Positions 28,991 to 38,703 of a stretch of 47,980 nt of DNA are shown here, one piece after another (the stretch's first letter is position 1; each line of letters opens with the position of its first letter). The stretch is taken from contig NZ_LDSL01000026.1 in NCBI RefSeq assembly GCF_001476815.1, forward strand, positions 1-47,980, given 5' to 3'. Under the pieces are notes generated by a model, which was given only the letters and a program-made list of their open reading frames with translations, searched no databases and was not told the DNA's origin. Source of the stretch: Pseudacidovorax intermedius. GTDB lineage: Bacteria; Pseudomonadota; Gammaproteobacteria; Burkholderiales; Burkholderiaceae_C. The translations under genes and the position numbers were made by a program.

Positions 28991-29008
28991 CCTTGCGCTG
29001 GCTCAAGG
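28991..29008. promoter_or_regulatory. FNR/DNR-like site (CCTTG-N8-CAAGG) upstream of the Crp/Fnr gene
   Basis: CCTTG (28991-28995) and CAAGG (29004-29008) are inverted half-sites with an 8-nt spacer, which gives the TTG-N8-CAA skeleton used by Fnr-group regulators. The consensus TTGAT-N4-ATCAA is only partly met. It is centred about 72 nt before the regulator start. The rest of the 28913-29071 gap holds no other feature I can support. Confidence 0.35.
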
Positions 29009-29071
29009 CGCGTCCGGCCGCACGGAGGCAGAGTCGAAACCCGTCGATCCGATCCTGCCTGCCCCTCTTCC

Positions 29072-29848
29072 ATGCTGCCGGCCCCATCCCCGTTCCCGCC
29101 CGATGCGCCGCGTGCTCCGGCCCGTCGGTGGAAGGCCGCCACCGGGCGGCGCCCCGTCCTGCTCTTCGGCGTTCCGCTGTTGCAACGGGCCTTCGCGCCA
29201 TGCGAACCCGAGGCCGGCACGCTGGAGCGCCTGGCGGCGGCGCTGCGGATGCACGTGCTGCCCAAGGGCAGCGTGCCCGCGGTCAACGCGACCCAGCCGC
29301 CCTCCTGGTGGCTGGTGGCGGAGGGCCGCGTCGTCATGGGCCGCCCCGGCCCGGACGGCAGCCTGGTGGAGAACCGCATCCTCGGCCCCGGCCAGTGGCT
29401 GGACCTGACCTCGGCCTGGCTGGACACCGGCTGGCTCGAATCCGCCGTCTGCCCCACCCGCGTGGCGCTGGCCGCTTTGCCGCTGCAGGCGCTGTTGGAC
29501 GAGGCCCGGCGCGATCCCGTTCTGCAGCAGGCCATGGGCATGGCCATGGCCGGACGCATCCGCGAACTCACCGAGGGCCGGCACGAACTCGCCACCAAGG
29601 ACGTGCTGGCGCGGCTGGCCGGCTGGCTGCTGCGCGAGCCCTTCGAACCCCAGGGCGAGGCGCGCGTCGTGCGGCTGCCGGTGCAGAAGCGCTCCATCGC
29701 GCGCCAGCTGGTGATGGCCCAGGCCACGCTGTCGCGGTGCTTCCGCCGGCTGGTGGCGCTGGGTTGCGTGGAGATGGACGGCTATCTCGTGCTGATCCGC
29801 GACGTGCCCGCGCTGCAGGCACTGGCCGGCGACCCGGCCGCGCCCTGA
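29072..29848 (+). CDS. Crp/Fnr-family transcriptional regulator
   Basis: The 258-residue protein has an N-terminal cyclic-nucleotide-binding-like barrel (about residues 48-150: LPKGSVPAVNATQPPSWWLVAEGRVVM) and a C-terminal HTH_Crp (about 165-245: ATKDVLARLAGWLL, KRSIARQLVMAQATLSRCFRRL as the recognition region). The Fnr-type N-terminal four-cysteine cluster is absent; only Cys44, Cys126 and two HTH-region cysteines occur, so it is not an Fe-S oxygen sensor of the Fnr kind. The effector is unknown. It follows the class II RNR gene by 159 bp, suggesting a link with low-oxygen DNA-precursor synthesis. The first 30 residues are proline-rich and a later start is possible. Confidence 0.82.
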   Translation: MLPAPSPFPPDAPRAPARRWKAATGRRPVLLFGVPLLQRAFAPCEPEAGTLERLAAALRMHVLPKGSVPAVNATQPPSWWLVAEGRVVMGRPGPDGSLVENRILGPGQWLDLTSAWLDTGWLESAVCPTRVALAALPLQALLDEARRDPVLQQAMGMAMAGRIRELTEGRHELATKDVLARLAGWLLREPFEPQGEARVVRLPVQKRSIARQLVMAQATLSRCFRRLVALGCVEMDGYLVLIRDVPALQALAGDPAAP

Positions 29849-29898
29849 GAGGGTGTCCCACACGAACGAACTTACGGCCCGACACCGGGCCTGCGCGC

Positions 29899-30912
29899 TC
29901 AGCCCTTCCCGTTCTTGTGGCTCAGCGCATTGCTGACCAGCCGCGAGGTGATGTCCACGATCTGGATCATGCGGTCGTACGGCATGCGCGTCGGACCGAT
30001 CACGCCCAGCGTGCCGACCACCTCGCCGTTGACCTCGTAGTTGGCGCTGACCACCGACAGCTCTTCGTACGGCACGACCTGGCTCTCGCCGCCGATGAAG
30101 ATGCGCACGCCGTCCGACTTGCTGGACATGTCCAGCAGCCGCATCAGCTCGGCCTTCTGCTCGAACAGTTCGAAGGCGCGACGCAGCTGGCCCATGTCGC
30201 TGGAGAAGTCGCTCACCGCCAGCAGGTTGCGCTCGCCGGCGATGATGACCTCTTCCTGCGCCTGCGAGATGGCGTCCGAGCTGGCCTGCACCGCCGCCTG
30301 CATAAGCGAGGCGATCTCGGCGCGCAGGCCGTCCATCTCGCCCTTGAGGCGGTCGCGCACCTGCTCGATCGACAGGCCGCCATAGTTCGTGGTGAGGTAG
30401 TTCGACGTCTCGATCAGCTCCGACTGGGTGTAGTCCCGGTCGGTGAAGATGACCTGGTTCTGCACGTCGCCCTCGGGCGAGACGATGATGACCAGCAGCC
30501 GCCGCTCCGACAGCCGCAAAAATTCGATGTGCCGGAAGGCCGTGGTGCGCCGCGGCGCCATCACCACGCCGACGAACTGCGACATGTTCGACAGCAGCTG
30601 CGCCGCACTGGCGATTACCTTCTGCGGCTGGTCCGGCGGCAGGCTCGGCGCCTGCAGCTGGGCGCGCTGCGCGGTGAGCATGGTGTCGACGAACAGGCGG
30701 TAGCCGCGCGCCGTGGGAATGCGTCCGGCGGAGGTATGGGGGCTGACGATCAGGCCCAGATCCTCCAGATCGGCCATCACGTTGCGGATGGTGGCGGGCG
30801 AGAGCTCAAGACCGGCGGCGCGCGACAGCGTGCGCGAACCGACGGGTTGTCCGTCGGCGATGTAGCGTTCCACCAGGGTCTTGAGCAGCAGCTTGGCGCG
30901 GTCGTCCAGCAT
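29899..30912 (-). CDS. hrcA: Heat-inducible transcription repressor HrcA
   Basis: HrcA binds the CIRCE operator of groESL/dnaK operons and is stabilised by GroEL. It has 337 residues, with the N-terminal winged helix ([25 protein letters not shown] in part, then [26 protein letters not shown]) and the GAF-like domain with [20 protein letters not shown]. The ATG at 30912 has no ribosome binding site but lies 6 nt after TATCAT, so a leaderless mRNA is likely. No CIRCE element is present near it. It is divergent from nadK. Confidence 0.97.
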   Translation of the reverse strand: MLDDRAKLLLKTLVERYIADGQPVGSRTLSRAAGLELSPATIRNVMADLEDLGLIVSPHTSAGRIPTARGYRLFVDTMLTAQRAQLQAPSLPPDQPQKVIASAAQLLSNMSQFVGVVMAPRRTTAFRHIEFLRLSERRLLVIIVSPEGDVQNQVIFTDRDYTQSELIETSNYLTTNYGGLSIEQVRDRLKGEMDGLRAEIASLMQAAVQASSDAISQAQEEVIIAGERNLLAVSDFSSDMGQLRRAFELFEQKAELMRLLDMSSKSDGVRIFIGGESQVVPYEELSVVSANYEVNGEVVGTLGVIGPTRMPYDRMIQIVDITSRLVSNALSHKNGKG

Positions 30913-30918
30913 CGGCAG

Positions 30919-31000
30919 ATGATACCCGCCGGCCACCGCGCGCAGCCCGGCGGACAGCGCCTTCCCACGGCGTGGGAGGGCTCTGGCGTCGTGATGTAAT
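30919..31000. promoter_or_regulatory. Divergent -10 elements of hrcA and nadK, both giving leaderless mRNAs
   Basis: On the minus strand TATCAT (30924..30919) is 6 nt before the hrcA ATG. On the plus strand TGTAAT (30995-31000) is 8 nt before the nadK ATG. Neither gene has a Shine-Dalgarno sequence. A small palindrome TCCCAC-GGC-GTGGGA (30963-30977) lies between them near the nadK -35 position. Confidence 0.5.
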
Positions 31001-31008
31001 TTGCCCTC

Positions 31009-31908
31009 ATGAACGCACCCTTTCGCCACGTGGCGCTGATCGGCAAGTACCAGGCGACGGCGGCGCGCGAGCGCGACGCCGTCATCGAGGGCATTGCGGC
31101 GTTCCTGGAGTCGCGCGGCTGCACCGTCGTGCTCGAGCGCGGCAGCGCCGAATGCGGCGAGGACGGCGTGCCGCGCGCCGGCCGCTGGCCGGTGCTCACG
31201 GTGCCCGAGATCGGCGAGCAGTGCGACCTGGGTCTGGTCGTCGGCGGCGACGGCACGATGCTCGGCATCGGCCGGCAGTTGGCCCGCTACGGCGTGCCGC
31301 TGATCGGCATCAACCGCGGCCGCCTGGGCTTCGTCACCGACATCCCGCTGGAACATTACGAGGCCACACTCACCCCGATGCTGGCCGGCGACTATGAAGA
31401 AGACCACCGCAGCCTGATCCAGGCGCGGGTCATGCGCGCCGGCGAGGTCGTGTTCACCGCCCAGGCCATGAACGACGTGGTGGTCAACCGCGGCGCCACC
31501 TCCGGCATGGTGGAGCTGCGTGTCTCGGTGGGCGGTCACCTGGTGGCCAACCAGCGTGCCGACGGCCTGATCATCGCCACGCCCACCGGCTCCACTGCCT
31601 ATGCGCTGTCGGCGGGCGGGCCCATGCTGCACCCGTCCATCCCTGGCTGGGTGATGGTGCCGATCGCGCCGCATACGCTGTCCAACCGGCCGATCCTGCT
31701 GCCCGATGCCGAGGAAATTTCGGTCGAGGTGGTGGGCGGGCGCGACGCCAGCGCCAATTTCGACATGCAGTCGCTGGCCTCGCTGGCCCACGGCGACCAG
31801 GTGCTGGTGCGGCGCTCCGAGCACCGCGTGCGCTTCCTGCATCCGCGCGGCTGGAGCTATTTCGACACCCTGCGCAAGAAACTTCACTGGAACGAAGGAG
31901 GCTCCTGA
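31009..31908 (+). CDS. nadK: NAD kinase
   Basis: NAD kinase phosphorylates NAD to NADP with ATP or polyphosphate. It has 299 residues, with the catalytic GGDGT motif in [18 protein letters not shown], the NE/D-type NDVVVNRG segment, and the glycine-rich [22 protein letters not shown]. The hydrophobic [14 protein letters not shown] block follows. The start ATG 31009 matches the family and has a -10-like hexamer 8 nt upstream. recN follows directly: its GTG begins at the base after the nadK stop. Confidence 0.97.
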   Translation: MNAPFRHVALIGKYQATAARERDAVIEGIAAFLESRGCTVVLERGSAECGEDGVPRAGRWPVLTVPEIGEQCDLGLVVGGDGTMLGIGRQLARYGVPLIGINRGRLGFVTDIPLEHYEATLTPMLAGDYEEDHRSLIQARVMRAGEVVFTAQAMNDVVVNRGATSGMVELRVSVGGHLVANQRADGLIIATPTGSTAYALSAGGPMLHPSIPGWVMVPIAPHTLSNRPILLPDAEEISVEVVGGRDASANFDMQSLASLAHGDQVLVRRSEHRVRFLHPRGWSYFDTLRKKLHWNEGGS

Positions 31909-33585
31909 GTGGCCCTGCGACGCATCGTCCTGCGCGACTTCGTCATCGTCCGCGCGCTGGAACTGGACCTGGCCGAGGGCTTCACCGTGCTCACCGGCGA
32001 GACCGGCGCCGGCAAGTCGATCCTGATCGACGCCCTGCAGCTGGCGCTGGGCAACCGGGCCGACGCCGGCGCCGTGCGCGAGGGCGCCGAGCGGCTGGAC
32101 GTGAGCGCCGAATTCGACGCCGACCCCGCCCTGGCCGCCTGGCTGGAGGAAGGCGGCTTCGAGGCCGGCGAGACCCTGCTGCTGCGCCGCACCGTCGACA
32201 CCCAGGGCCGCAGCCGCGGCTGGGTCAACGGCAGCCCCGCCACCGCCGCGCAACTGCGCGAGCTGGGCGGCCACCTGCTCGACATCCATGGCCAGCATGC
32301 CTGGCAGAGCCTGACCCGGCCCGACGCCGTGCGCGGCCTGCTCGACGCCTATGCGGGCGTGCGCACCACGGCACTCGATGCCACCTGGCAGCAGTGGCGG
32401 CAGGCCGGCAGTGCGCTCGACTCGGCCCGCAACGCGCAGGAGACGCTGCTGCGCGAACGCGAGCGCCTGCAGTGGCAGATCGGCGAGGTCGACAAGCTCG
32501 CGCCCGGCGCCGACGAATGGGAAGAACTCTCCGGCCAGCACACGCGGCTGGCCAATGCCCAGTCGCTGATCGACGCCGCCCAGGCCGCTGCCGGCCTGCT
32601 GGACGAGGACGAGCAGGGTGCCCTCGCCCTGCTCTCGCGCGCCGCCGACCGGCTGCAGGACCTGGCCCACATCGAACCCGAATTCAAGACGCTGGGCGAC
32701 GAGCTCGCGGGCAGCCTGGCCCAGGCCGCCGACGCGCTGCATGCGCTGCATGGCTACCTGCGCCGCACCGAGACCGACGCCGACCAGCTGCAGGCGCTGG
32801 ACGAACGCCTGGGCATGTGGATGTCCCTGGCCCGCCGCTACCGCCGCCCGCCCGGCGAGCTGCCTGCGCTGCTGGCCGGCTGGCGCCAGGAACTGCAGAC
32901 GCTGGAGGCCCAGGCCGACCTGGCCGCGCTGGAGCAGGCCGAGCAGCGCGCCCGGCAGGCCTTCGACAAGGAAGCCCGCGCCGTCGGGCAGGCCCGGCTG
33001 AAGGCGGCGCCCAGGCTGGCCGCCGCCATCACCGAGGCCATGCAGGGCCTGGGCATGCAGGGCGGCCGCTTCGCGGTGGCGCTGCAGCCGCTGGCCCAGC
33101 CGGCCCGGCACGGACTGGAAGACGTCGCCTTCCTCGTCGCCGGCCATGCCGGCGGCACGCCGCGCCCGGTGGGCAAGGTGGCCTCGGGCGGCGAGCTGTC
33201 GCGCATCGCGCTGGCCATCGCCGTGACCACCAGCCGCCTGGGCACGGCCCAGGCGCTGATCTTCGACGAGGTGGACACCGGCATCGGCGGCGCCGTGGCC
33301 GACACCGTGGGCCGCCTGATGCGCCAGCTGGGCCGCGATCGCCAGGTGCTGGCCGTGACCCACCTGCCGCAGGTCGCCGCCTGCGCCGACCACCATCTGC
33401 GCGTGGCCAAGCGCACCACCGGGGGCGCGGCCGGCGGCAAGGCGCCACCTGTGACGGAGAGCACCGTCGCCCCGCTCGACGGCGAAGGCCGCATGCAGGA
33501 GATCGCCCGCATGCTGGGCGGCGAGCGCGTGTCCGCCGCCTCCCTCGCCCATGCCCGCGAAATGCTGAGCCCGCAGGAAGGATGA
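31909..33585 (+). CDS. recN: DNA repair protein RecN
   Basis: RecN is an SMC-like ATPase acting at double-strand breaks. The 558 residues have the N-terminal Walker [22 protein letters not shown] (residues 24-44), a coiled-coil centre (about 155-360), and the C-terminal signature [17 protein letters not shown] with Walker [14 protein letters not shown] and the H-loop [10 protein letters not shown]-like [10 protein letters not shown]. The start is GTG with AAGGAG 8 nt upstream, inside the nadK 3' end. Its stop precedes the rapZ start by 2 nt. Confidence 0.97.
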   Translation: MALRRIVLRDFVIVRALELDLAEGFTVLTGETGAGKSILIDALQLALGNRADAGAVREGAERLDVSAEFDADPALAAWLEEGGFEAGETLLLRRTVDTQGRSRGWVNGSPATAAQLRELGGHLLDIHGQHAWQSLTRPDAVRGLLDAYAGVRTTALDATWQQWRQAGSALDSARNAQETLLRERERLQWQIGEVDKLAPGADEWEELSGQHTRLANAQSLIDAAQAAAGLLDEDEQGALALLSRAADRLQDLAHIEPEFKTLGDELAGSLAQAADALHALHGYLRRTETDADQLQALDERLGMWMSLARRYRRPPGELPALLAGWRQELQTLEAQADLAALEQAEQRARQAFDKEARAVGQARLKAAPRLAAAITEAMQGLGMQGGRFAVALQPLAQPARHGLEDVAFLVAGHAGGTPRPVGKVASGGELSRIALAIAVTTSRLGTAQALIFDEVDTGIGGAVADTVGRLMRQLGRDRQVLAVTHLPQVAACADHHLRVAKRTTGGAAGGKAPPVTESTVAPLDGEGRMQEIARMLGGERVSAASLAHAREMLSPQEG

Positions 33586-33587
33586 CG

Positions 33588-34469
33588 ATGAGTGCTCCCA
33601 TGGACCTGGTGCTGATCACCGGCATGTCCGGCTCCGGCAAGTCGGTCGCGCTGGCCGCGCTGGAAGACGCCGGCTACTACTGCGTCGACAACCTGCCACC
33701 CGAGCTGCTGGGCGACTTCATCCGCCTGCAGAAGGAGAACCAGACGCCGCGCGTGGCCGTCGCCATCGACGCGCGCAGCGGAACCTCGCTGTCGAAGGCG
33801 CCGATCCGCCTGGCCGCACTGCGGCAGGAGGGCATGGCGGTGCGCTCGCTGTTCCTGGACTCGACCACCGAGGCACTGGTGCGCCGCTATTCCGAGACGC
33901 GCCGGCGCCATCCGCTGTCGCGGCAGCTGGGCAGCGTGGACGCGCCCGAGCAGGAGCGGGCCCTGATCCAGGCCATCGAGCTGGAGCGCGAACTGCTGGC
34001 CGAACTGCGCGAAGGCGCCGACCTGATCGACACCAGCCTGATCCGGCCGGCCCAGCTGCGCACCTACATCAAGTCGCTCATCGACGCGCCGCAGCGCGCG
34101 CTGACGCTGGTGTTCCAGTCCTTCGCCTTCAAGCGCGGCGTGCCGCTGGACGCGGATTACGTGTTCGACGTGCGCATGCTGCCCAACCCGCATTACGTGG
34201 CTGCCCTGCGGCCGCTGACCGGGCGCGACCAGCCGGTGATCGACTGGCTGCGCGAGCACGACGCGGTGGCCCGCATGTATGCCGACATCGAGCAGTTCCT
34301 GCAGCACTGGCTCGACGCGCTGGCGGACGACCACCGCAGCTACGTGACGGTGGCCATCGGCTGCACCGGCGGGCAGCATCGCTCGGTGTTCCTGGTGGAG
34401 CAGCTGGCGCGAGCCTTCGGCGAGCGCTGGGCGGCGCTGCGGCGGCATCGGGAGCTGGACGCCGAGTAG
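33588..34469 (+). CDS. rapZ: RapZ/YvcJ-family nucleotide-binding protein
   Basis: RapZ is a P-loop protein. In enterobacteria it is an RNase adapter for GlmZ that controls amino-sugar synthesis; its role in betaproteobacteria is less defined. It has 293 residues, with the Walker [20 protein letters not shown], the family motif [10 protein letters not shown], and the C-terminal [21 protein letters not shown] chose the ATG at 33588 because AGGAAG ends 7 nt upstream; the in-frame ATG at 33582, overlapping the recN stop, is too close to that site. It is third in nadK-recN-rapZ and convergent with mutY. Confidence 0.95.
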   Translation: MSAPMDLVLITGMSGSGKSVALAALEDAGYYCVDNLPPELLGDFIRLQKENQTPRVAVAIDARSGTSLSKAPIRLAALRQEGMAVRSLFLDSTTEALVRRYSETRRRHPLSRQLGSVDAPEQERALIQAIELERELLAELREGADLIDTSLIRPAQLRTYIKSLIDAPQRALTLVFQSFAFKRGVPLDADYVFDVRMLPNPHYVAALRPLTGRDQPVIDWLREHDAVARMYADIEQFLQHWLDALADDHRSYVTVAIGCTGGQHRSVFLVEQLARAFGERWAALRRHRELDAE

Positions 34470-34505
34470 GCGTCTTCGTTGCGGGCTGCGCCGCCAAATA
34501 GACGC

Positions 34506-35624
34506 TCAGTCTGCCGCGCGCGCTTCCAGCAGCAGCCGCACCGGCGCGGGCAGTCCGAGCGCCGGCCAAGCCGTATCCGCGACCCAGCGGCCGTCGATAC
34601 CCGCGAGCGTCTGCGCATCCAGCCACACTTCGACCGGATGCAGGTGCAGGTCCTTGTGCGTCAGCACGTGCTTGAAAGCCGGCCAATGCCGCGCCGTGCC
34701 CCGCAGGGCCGCGGGCAGCGCCGCCTCCAGCGCCTCGGCGCTGTCGAAGGCCGGCAGCGCATGCAGCCCCGCCCAGATGCCGCTGGCCGGCCGCTTCTGC
34801 AGCCATACCCCCTCGCCCCCAGACGAACGCGCCAGCAGCAGCCAGAGCGATTGCGCACTGCGCTTGAGCTTGCGCGTCTTGACCGGCAGCCGCGCCGGAT
34901 CGCCCTGGCGGCGGCCCTCGCACAGCGCCTCGACCGGGCAGATCAGGCACTGCGGCTGCCGTGGCAGGCAGACGGTGGCGCCCAGGTCCATCAGGCCCTG
35001 CGTGTAGCGTGAGATCGCCTCGGTGTCGCCGGCCGGCGGCAGCAGTTGGTCGGCCGCTTTCCACAGCAGCTTCTCGTTGGCGCTGCTGCCCAGGTCGCCC
35101 TCGAAGGCCAGCAGGCGCGACAGCACGCGCTTGACGTTGCCGTCCATGATCGACACCCGCTCGCCGAAGCAGAAGGCGGCAATGGCCGCGCCGGTCGAGC
35201 GGCCGATGCCCGGCAGCGTCTGCAGCAGTTCTGCGCTGGGCGGGAAGCGGCCGCCGAAGCGCGCCACCACCTCCTGCGCGCAGCGTTGGAGGTTGCGCGC
35301 CCGGCTGTAGTAGCCGAGGCCGCTCCACAGGCCCATGACCTCGTCCTCGGGCGCGGCGGCCAGGTCGGCGACGGTGGGGCAGCGCTGCAGGAAGCGTTCG
35401 TAGTAGCCGAGCACCGTCGACACCTGCGTCTGCTGCAGCATGATCTCGGACAGCCACACGCGGTACGGGTCGCGCGTGTTCTGCCAGGGCAGCGTGCTGC
35501 GGCCGTGCGTCTTCTGCCAGGCGACGAGCCGGCGCCAGAAGGCATCCGCGCACTGGCGGGCCTGCGCCAGGACCGGCGCCGCACCGGCCGCATCCGCCGC
35601 CGGCAATGCGTGGCGGCCGCTCAC
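34506..35624 (-). CDS. mutY: A/G-specific adenine glycosylase MutY
   Basis: MutY removes adenine mispaired with 8-oxoguanine. From the GTG at 35624 it has 372 residues. Visible are the catalytic glutamate in LSEIMLQQTQVSTV, the helix-hairpin-helix LPGIGRSTGAAIAAF, the catalytic aspartate in VSIMDGNVKRVL, and the Fe-S cluster C-X6-C-X2-C-X5-C (CLPRQPQCLICPVEALC). A C-terminal MutT-like domain (about 235-365) for 8-oxoG recognition follows. The GTG overlaps the stop of the dynamin-like gene (GTGA), so translation is coupled. The first 25 residues are Ala-rich and a later start is possible. Confidence 0.96.
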   Translation of the reverse strand: MSGRHALPAADAAGAAPVLAQARQCADAFWRRLVAWQKTHGRSTLPWQNTRDPYRVWLSEIMLQQTQVSTVLGYYERFLQRCPTVADLAAAPEDEVMGLWSGLGYYSRARNLQRCAQEVVARFGGRFPPSAELLQTLPGIGRSTGAAIAAFCFGERVSIMDGNVKRVLSRLLAFEGDLGSSANEKLLWKAADQLLPPAGDTEAISRYTQGLMDLGATVCLPRQPQCLICPVEALCEGRRQGDPARLPVKTRKLKRSAQSLWLLLARSSGGEGVWLQKRPASGIWAGLHALPAFDSAEALEAALPAALRGTARHWPAFKHVLTHKDLHLHPVEVWLDAQTLAGIDGRWVADTAWPALGLPAPVRLLLEARAAD

Positions 35625-37603
35625 GCCGTGGCCAGGGGTGAGGTGCCGGCAGCGGCGAGGGCCGCCGGGCTGCCCGGAACGTCCGGCTTGCGGCCGGCCA
35701 GCACTTCGCACAGGTCGCGCAGCCGCCGCTCCAGCAGCCGGATGTGCTCGCCCTGGCCGGCGATCTCGGCCAGCCGGCCGTCCAGGCTGCCGGCGGCCTC
35801 GCGCACGCGGTCCATCGATTCGCCCCGCTTGGCATAGGCGGCGCGCCGTTCCTTGAGCTGGCGCTCCAGTTGCGAGAAGGCGCTGCGGCGCCAGTCCTCC
35901 AGTTCGCCGAGCGCCGCGTCGTTCACGGCGCGCACGCGGATCGCCAGGGCCTGGGCGAGCCGGCTGCAAAAGGCCGGCTGGGCCAAGCGCAGGACGTTGC
36001 CCACGCCCAGGTAATGCAGATGGCTCTGCTCGATGCTGCTCATCTCGTCAATGTACTGTGCCAGCCGGGGCTCGGCCGGCACCTGCAGGCCGAAGCCCTG
36101 CTCCGCATTGAGCCGGCGGAAGGCGGTCTGCAGCAGGCCCTGCTGCTCGCCCAGGCTGGCCTGCACTTCCGACAGGTTGTGGCGCAGCGTGTCGAAGGTG
36201 CGGCCGTAGACCTGCGCCAGCTGCAGCTTGATGCCGGGCCGGCGCAGCGCCTGCGCGAACTGGGCCAGGTCGGTCTTGAGGGCGGTGGCGCCGAGCACGG
36301 CCTGGGCTTCGTTCAGCCGCTGGTCCAGCGCACGGCGCAGCACCAGCACCTGGGCGGCGGCCGCTTCGAATTCGCTCTGCTCCTGCTCGACACGCTGGCG
36401 CATGTGGCGCAGCACGGCGGCGTTCTTGCCGCGCAGCCCTTCCAGCTCCATGGCCTGCTCGGCCAGTTCGCGCTGGCGCTGGCGCAGGATGCGGCCCGCT
36501 TCGGTGCGCAGGGCAGCGACGCCGGATTCGACGGCGCGCTGCAGGATGGCCTCGCGCTCGGCCAGCAGGCCGGGGCCAAGAAGGGCCTCCAGCGCCGGCA
36601 GACGGCTGGCGGCCAGCAGCTCGGCGTCCTTGGCAATGCGCGCCTGCAGCCCCTTCTGCGCCGACACGGCCAGCACCCGCGCAGGCGCGATGGCGAGCGT
36701 CTCGGCCGACGCGGCGCACTGGCGCGCGATCTGCGCCTCGATCTCGGCCGGGCTGCTGAGCGAGTCCCACAGCGTGTCGATCTTGTTGAGCACCACGATG
36801 CGGGCATCCGCCGCCTGGCCGGCCGCACCCAAGTGCTCGCGCCAGATGGCCAGATCGGAGCGGCTGACGCCGGTGTCGGCGCCCAGGATGAACAGCACCG
36901 CATGTGCCTGCGGCAGCAGGCTCATGGTGAGTTCGGGTTCGGCGCCGATGGCGTTCAGCCCCGGCGTGTCCAGGATCACCAGCCCCTGCTCCAGCAGCGG
37001 ATGCGGCAGGTTCAGCACGGCATGGCGCCAGCGCGGCACCTCGACCAGGCCGGCTGCATCGAGCGGCGGGTTGTCGTCGGGTGCCTCGTCGCGCCAGAAG
37101 CCGAGGGCACGCGCCTCGTCCTGCGGCACCCGCTGGACCTCGGCCACCTTGTGCAGGGCCGCGGCGATCTGCTCGCCATCGGTCGGCACCAGCGGCATTT
37201 CGGTCCAGCCTTCGGCGGTCTCGCGCCAGTGCAGGAGCGATTCGGGCTGCAGCCGCGTGGCGATGGGCAGCAGGCGCAGGCCGGTCGGCAGGGCCGGGTC
37301 GTAGCGCAGTTCGACCGGGCACATCGTGGTGCGCCCGGCACTGGCCGGCATGATGCGGCGGCCATAGCCGGCGAAGAACAGCGCGTTGATCAGCTCCGAC
37401 TTGCCGCGCGAGTATTCGGCCACGAAGGCCACCATGACGCGGCTGGTGCGCATCAGGGCCTCGACGGCGCGCAGCCGCTCGGCCACCGCCTCGTCCAGCA
37501 GGTCGTTGTCGGTGAGCCAGGCGGACAGCCAGCGAAGCCGGTGCGCCAAGCTTCGGCGCCAGGCGCCGTGCTGCTCGAACTGCTGGGAGAAAGGGCCGCT
37601 CAA
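35621..37603 (-). CDS. Bacterial dynamin-like GTPase
   Basis: The 660-residue protein is a dynamin-family GTPase expected to act at membranes. G1 is AEYSRGKS (residues 62-69), in which the first glycine of GxxxxGKS is alanine. G2 is GRTTMCPVEL (90-99), G3 is DTPG (212-215) and G4 is NKID (273-276). The C-terminal half (about 335-640) is almost entirely helical with coiled-coil character (ILRQRQRELAEQAMELEGL, LERQLKERRAAYAKRG), and no transmembrane segment is obvious. The start is TTG at 37603, since no ATG precedes the conserved region. It lies between mutM and mutY, coupled to the latter. Function is unknown. Confidence 0.85.
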   Translation of the reverse strand: MSGPFSQQFEQHGAWRRSLAHRLRWLSAWLTDNDLLDEAVAERLRAVEALMRTSRVMVAFVAEYSRGKSELINALFFAGYGRRIMPASAGRTTMCPVELRYDPALPTGLRLLPIATRLQPESLLHWRETAEGWTEMPLVPTDGEQIAAALHKVAEVQRVPQDEARALGFWRDEAPDDNPPLDAAGLVEVPRWRHAVLNLPHPLLEQGLVILDTPGLNAIGAEPELTMSLLPQAHAVLFILGADTGVSRSDLAIWREHLGAAGQAADARIVVLNKIDTLWDSLSSPAEIEAQIARQCAASAETLAIAPARVLAVSAQKGLQARIAKDAELLAASRLPALEALLGPGLLAEREAILQRAVESGVAALRTEAGRILRQRQRELAEQAMELEGLRGKNAAVLRHMRQRVEQEQSEFEAAAAQVLVLRRALDQRLNEAQAVLGATALKTDLAQFAQALRRPGIKLQLAQVYGRTFDTLRHNLSEVQASLGEQQGLLQTAFRRLNAEQGFGLQVPAEPRLAQYIDEMSSIEQSHLHYLGVGNVLRLAQPAFCSRLAQALAIRVRAVNDAALGELEDWRRSAFSQLERQLKERRAAYAKRGESMDRVREAAGSLDGRLAEIAGQGEHIRLLERRLRDLCEVLAGRKPDVPGSPAALAAAGTSPLATA

Positions 37604-37644
37604 GAGAATCCCGCGGGGTGATTTACAAAAGATAACATTTTAGG

Positions 37645-37683
37645 TTGGCGACTGCGCCTCAAGTGGACCGCGGGAGTCGCCAA
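37645..37683. repeat. 9-bp perfect inverted repeat upstream of the dynamin-like gene
   Basis: TTGGCGACT (37645-37653) and AGTCGCCAA (37675-37683) flank a 21-nt centre, 42-80 nt before the start codon. A -10-like TAAAAT (37642..37637, minus) abuts it. It could be an operator or a leader hairpin. The remainder of the 37604-37812 gap also holds GCCTGC/GCAGGC (37757-37774) and the palindrome TTCGCGCGAA (37739-37748), and no gene. Confidence 0.45.
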
Positions 37684-37812
37684 GGCGCGCCGTGGGCGGC
37701 ACGCACAAGTGGCGAGTCGGCGAACCTGCCCGATATTCTTCGCGCGAAATGAGGCCGCCTGCCCGCGCGCAGGCACCGCCATCCGGCGGACGCCGTCGTC
37801 CACCCGCCCTGC

Positions 37813-38628
37813 TCAGGGCTTTTGGCAGCGGGCGCAGTAAAACGTCGAGCGCTGGCCCTGGCGCAGCATCCGGATCGGCTCGCCGCACTGGCGGCAGGCC
37901 TGGCCGGCGCGGCCGTAGACCATGGCCTGCAGCTGAAAGTGGCCGGCCTGGCCGTCGATGTGGGAGAAGTCGCGCAGGCTGCTGCCGCCCAGTTCCACCG
38001 CCCGCGCCAGCACCTCGCGCACGGCCGCATGCAGACGCGCCGCCCTCGGCCGGGAGATGCGCGCCGCCGGCACCGTGGGCCGGATGCCCGCGAGGAATAG
38101 CGCCTCGGACGCATAGATGTTGCCCACGCCCACCACCACGTCGCCCGCGAGCAGCACCTGCTTGACCGGCGCGCGCCGCCTGCGCAGGCCGGCATGGAAG
38201 CGCTCGAGGTCGAAGCCCTCGTCCAGCGGCTCCATGCCCAGGCCGCCCAGCAGCTTGCGGGCGAGCGGGGCGTCTTCGCCATCCACATGGATCACCGCGC
38301 CGAAGCGCCGCGGATCGTTCAGCCGCAGCGTGCCGCGGGTGGTCACCAGGTCGAAGTGGTCGTGCGGCCCCGGCTCGGGCAGCGCGGGCGCGAAGCGCAG
38401 GCTGCCGGACATGCCCAGGTGCAGCAGCAGCAGGCCGGCGTCCAGGTCGATCAGCAGGTACTTGCCGCGCCGGCGCACCTGCACCACCGTGCGGCCCACC
38501 AGCGTGTCGGGCTCCACGGCCAGCGCCCAGCGAAGCGGCTTGCCCACGCGCAGCGCGGTGATGGTGGCGCCGGCGATGCGGTCGGCGAATCCGCGGCGGG
38601 TGACTTCGACTTCGGGAAGCTCGGGCAT
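37813..38628 (-). CDS. mutM: Formamidopyrimidine-DNA glycosylase MutM (Fpg)
   Basis: MutM excises 8-oxoguanine and formamidopyrimidines and cleaves the abasic site. It has 271 residues. The start MPELPEVEV provides the catalytic Pro2 and Glu3 after methionine removal. A conserved lysine is in [12 protein letters not shown], a helix-two-turn-helix is in [15 protein letters not shown], and the C-terminal zinc finger is C-X2-C-X16-C-X2-C (CRQC...CARC). It precedes the dynamin-like gene and mutY on the same strand, so both GO-system glycosylases are in one strand run. It is divergent from the TPR gene. Confidence 0.97.
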   Translation of the reverse strand: MPELPEVEVTRRGFADRIAGATITALRVGKPLRWALAVEPDTLVGRTVVQVRRRGKYLLIDLDAGLLLLHLGMSGSLRFAPALPEPGPHDHFDLVTTRGTLRLNDPRRFGAVIHVDGEDAPLARKLLGGLGMEPLDEGFDLERFHAGLRRRRAPVKQVLLAGDVVVGVGNIYASEALFLAGIRPTVPAARISRPRAARLHAAVREVLARAVELGGSSLRDFSHIDGQAGHFQLQAMVYGRAGQACRQCGEPIRMLRQGQRSTFYCARCQKP

Positions 38629-38703
38629 GAGAGGAACCACGCGGCCCGCCACCGGTCGGAAGAGAACCCTTCGCCCCTCCCGGATGCGGACAAAGTCATG
38701 GAT

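Noticed and set aside
29877-29895. Hairpin GGCCCG/CGGGCC after hrcA as an intrinsic terminator
   Set aside because: The stem is only 6 bp and no T-tract follows on the minus strand (or the plus strand after the Crp/Fnr gene).
30913-31008. CIRCE element near hrcA
   Set aside because: No TTAGCACTC-N9-GAGTGCTAA-like repeat occurs in the hrcA-nadK intergenic region or upstream of clpB.
34470-34505. Terminator between convergent rapZ and mutY
   Set aside because: Only a 6-bp GCGTCT/AGACGC pairing spans the 36-bp gap, with no T-run; it is too weak to support.
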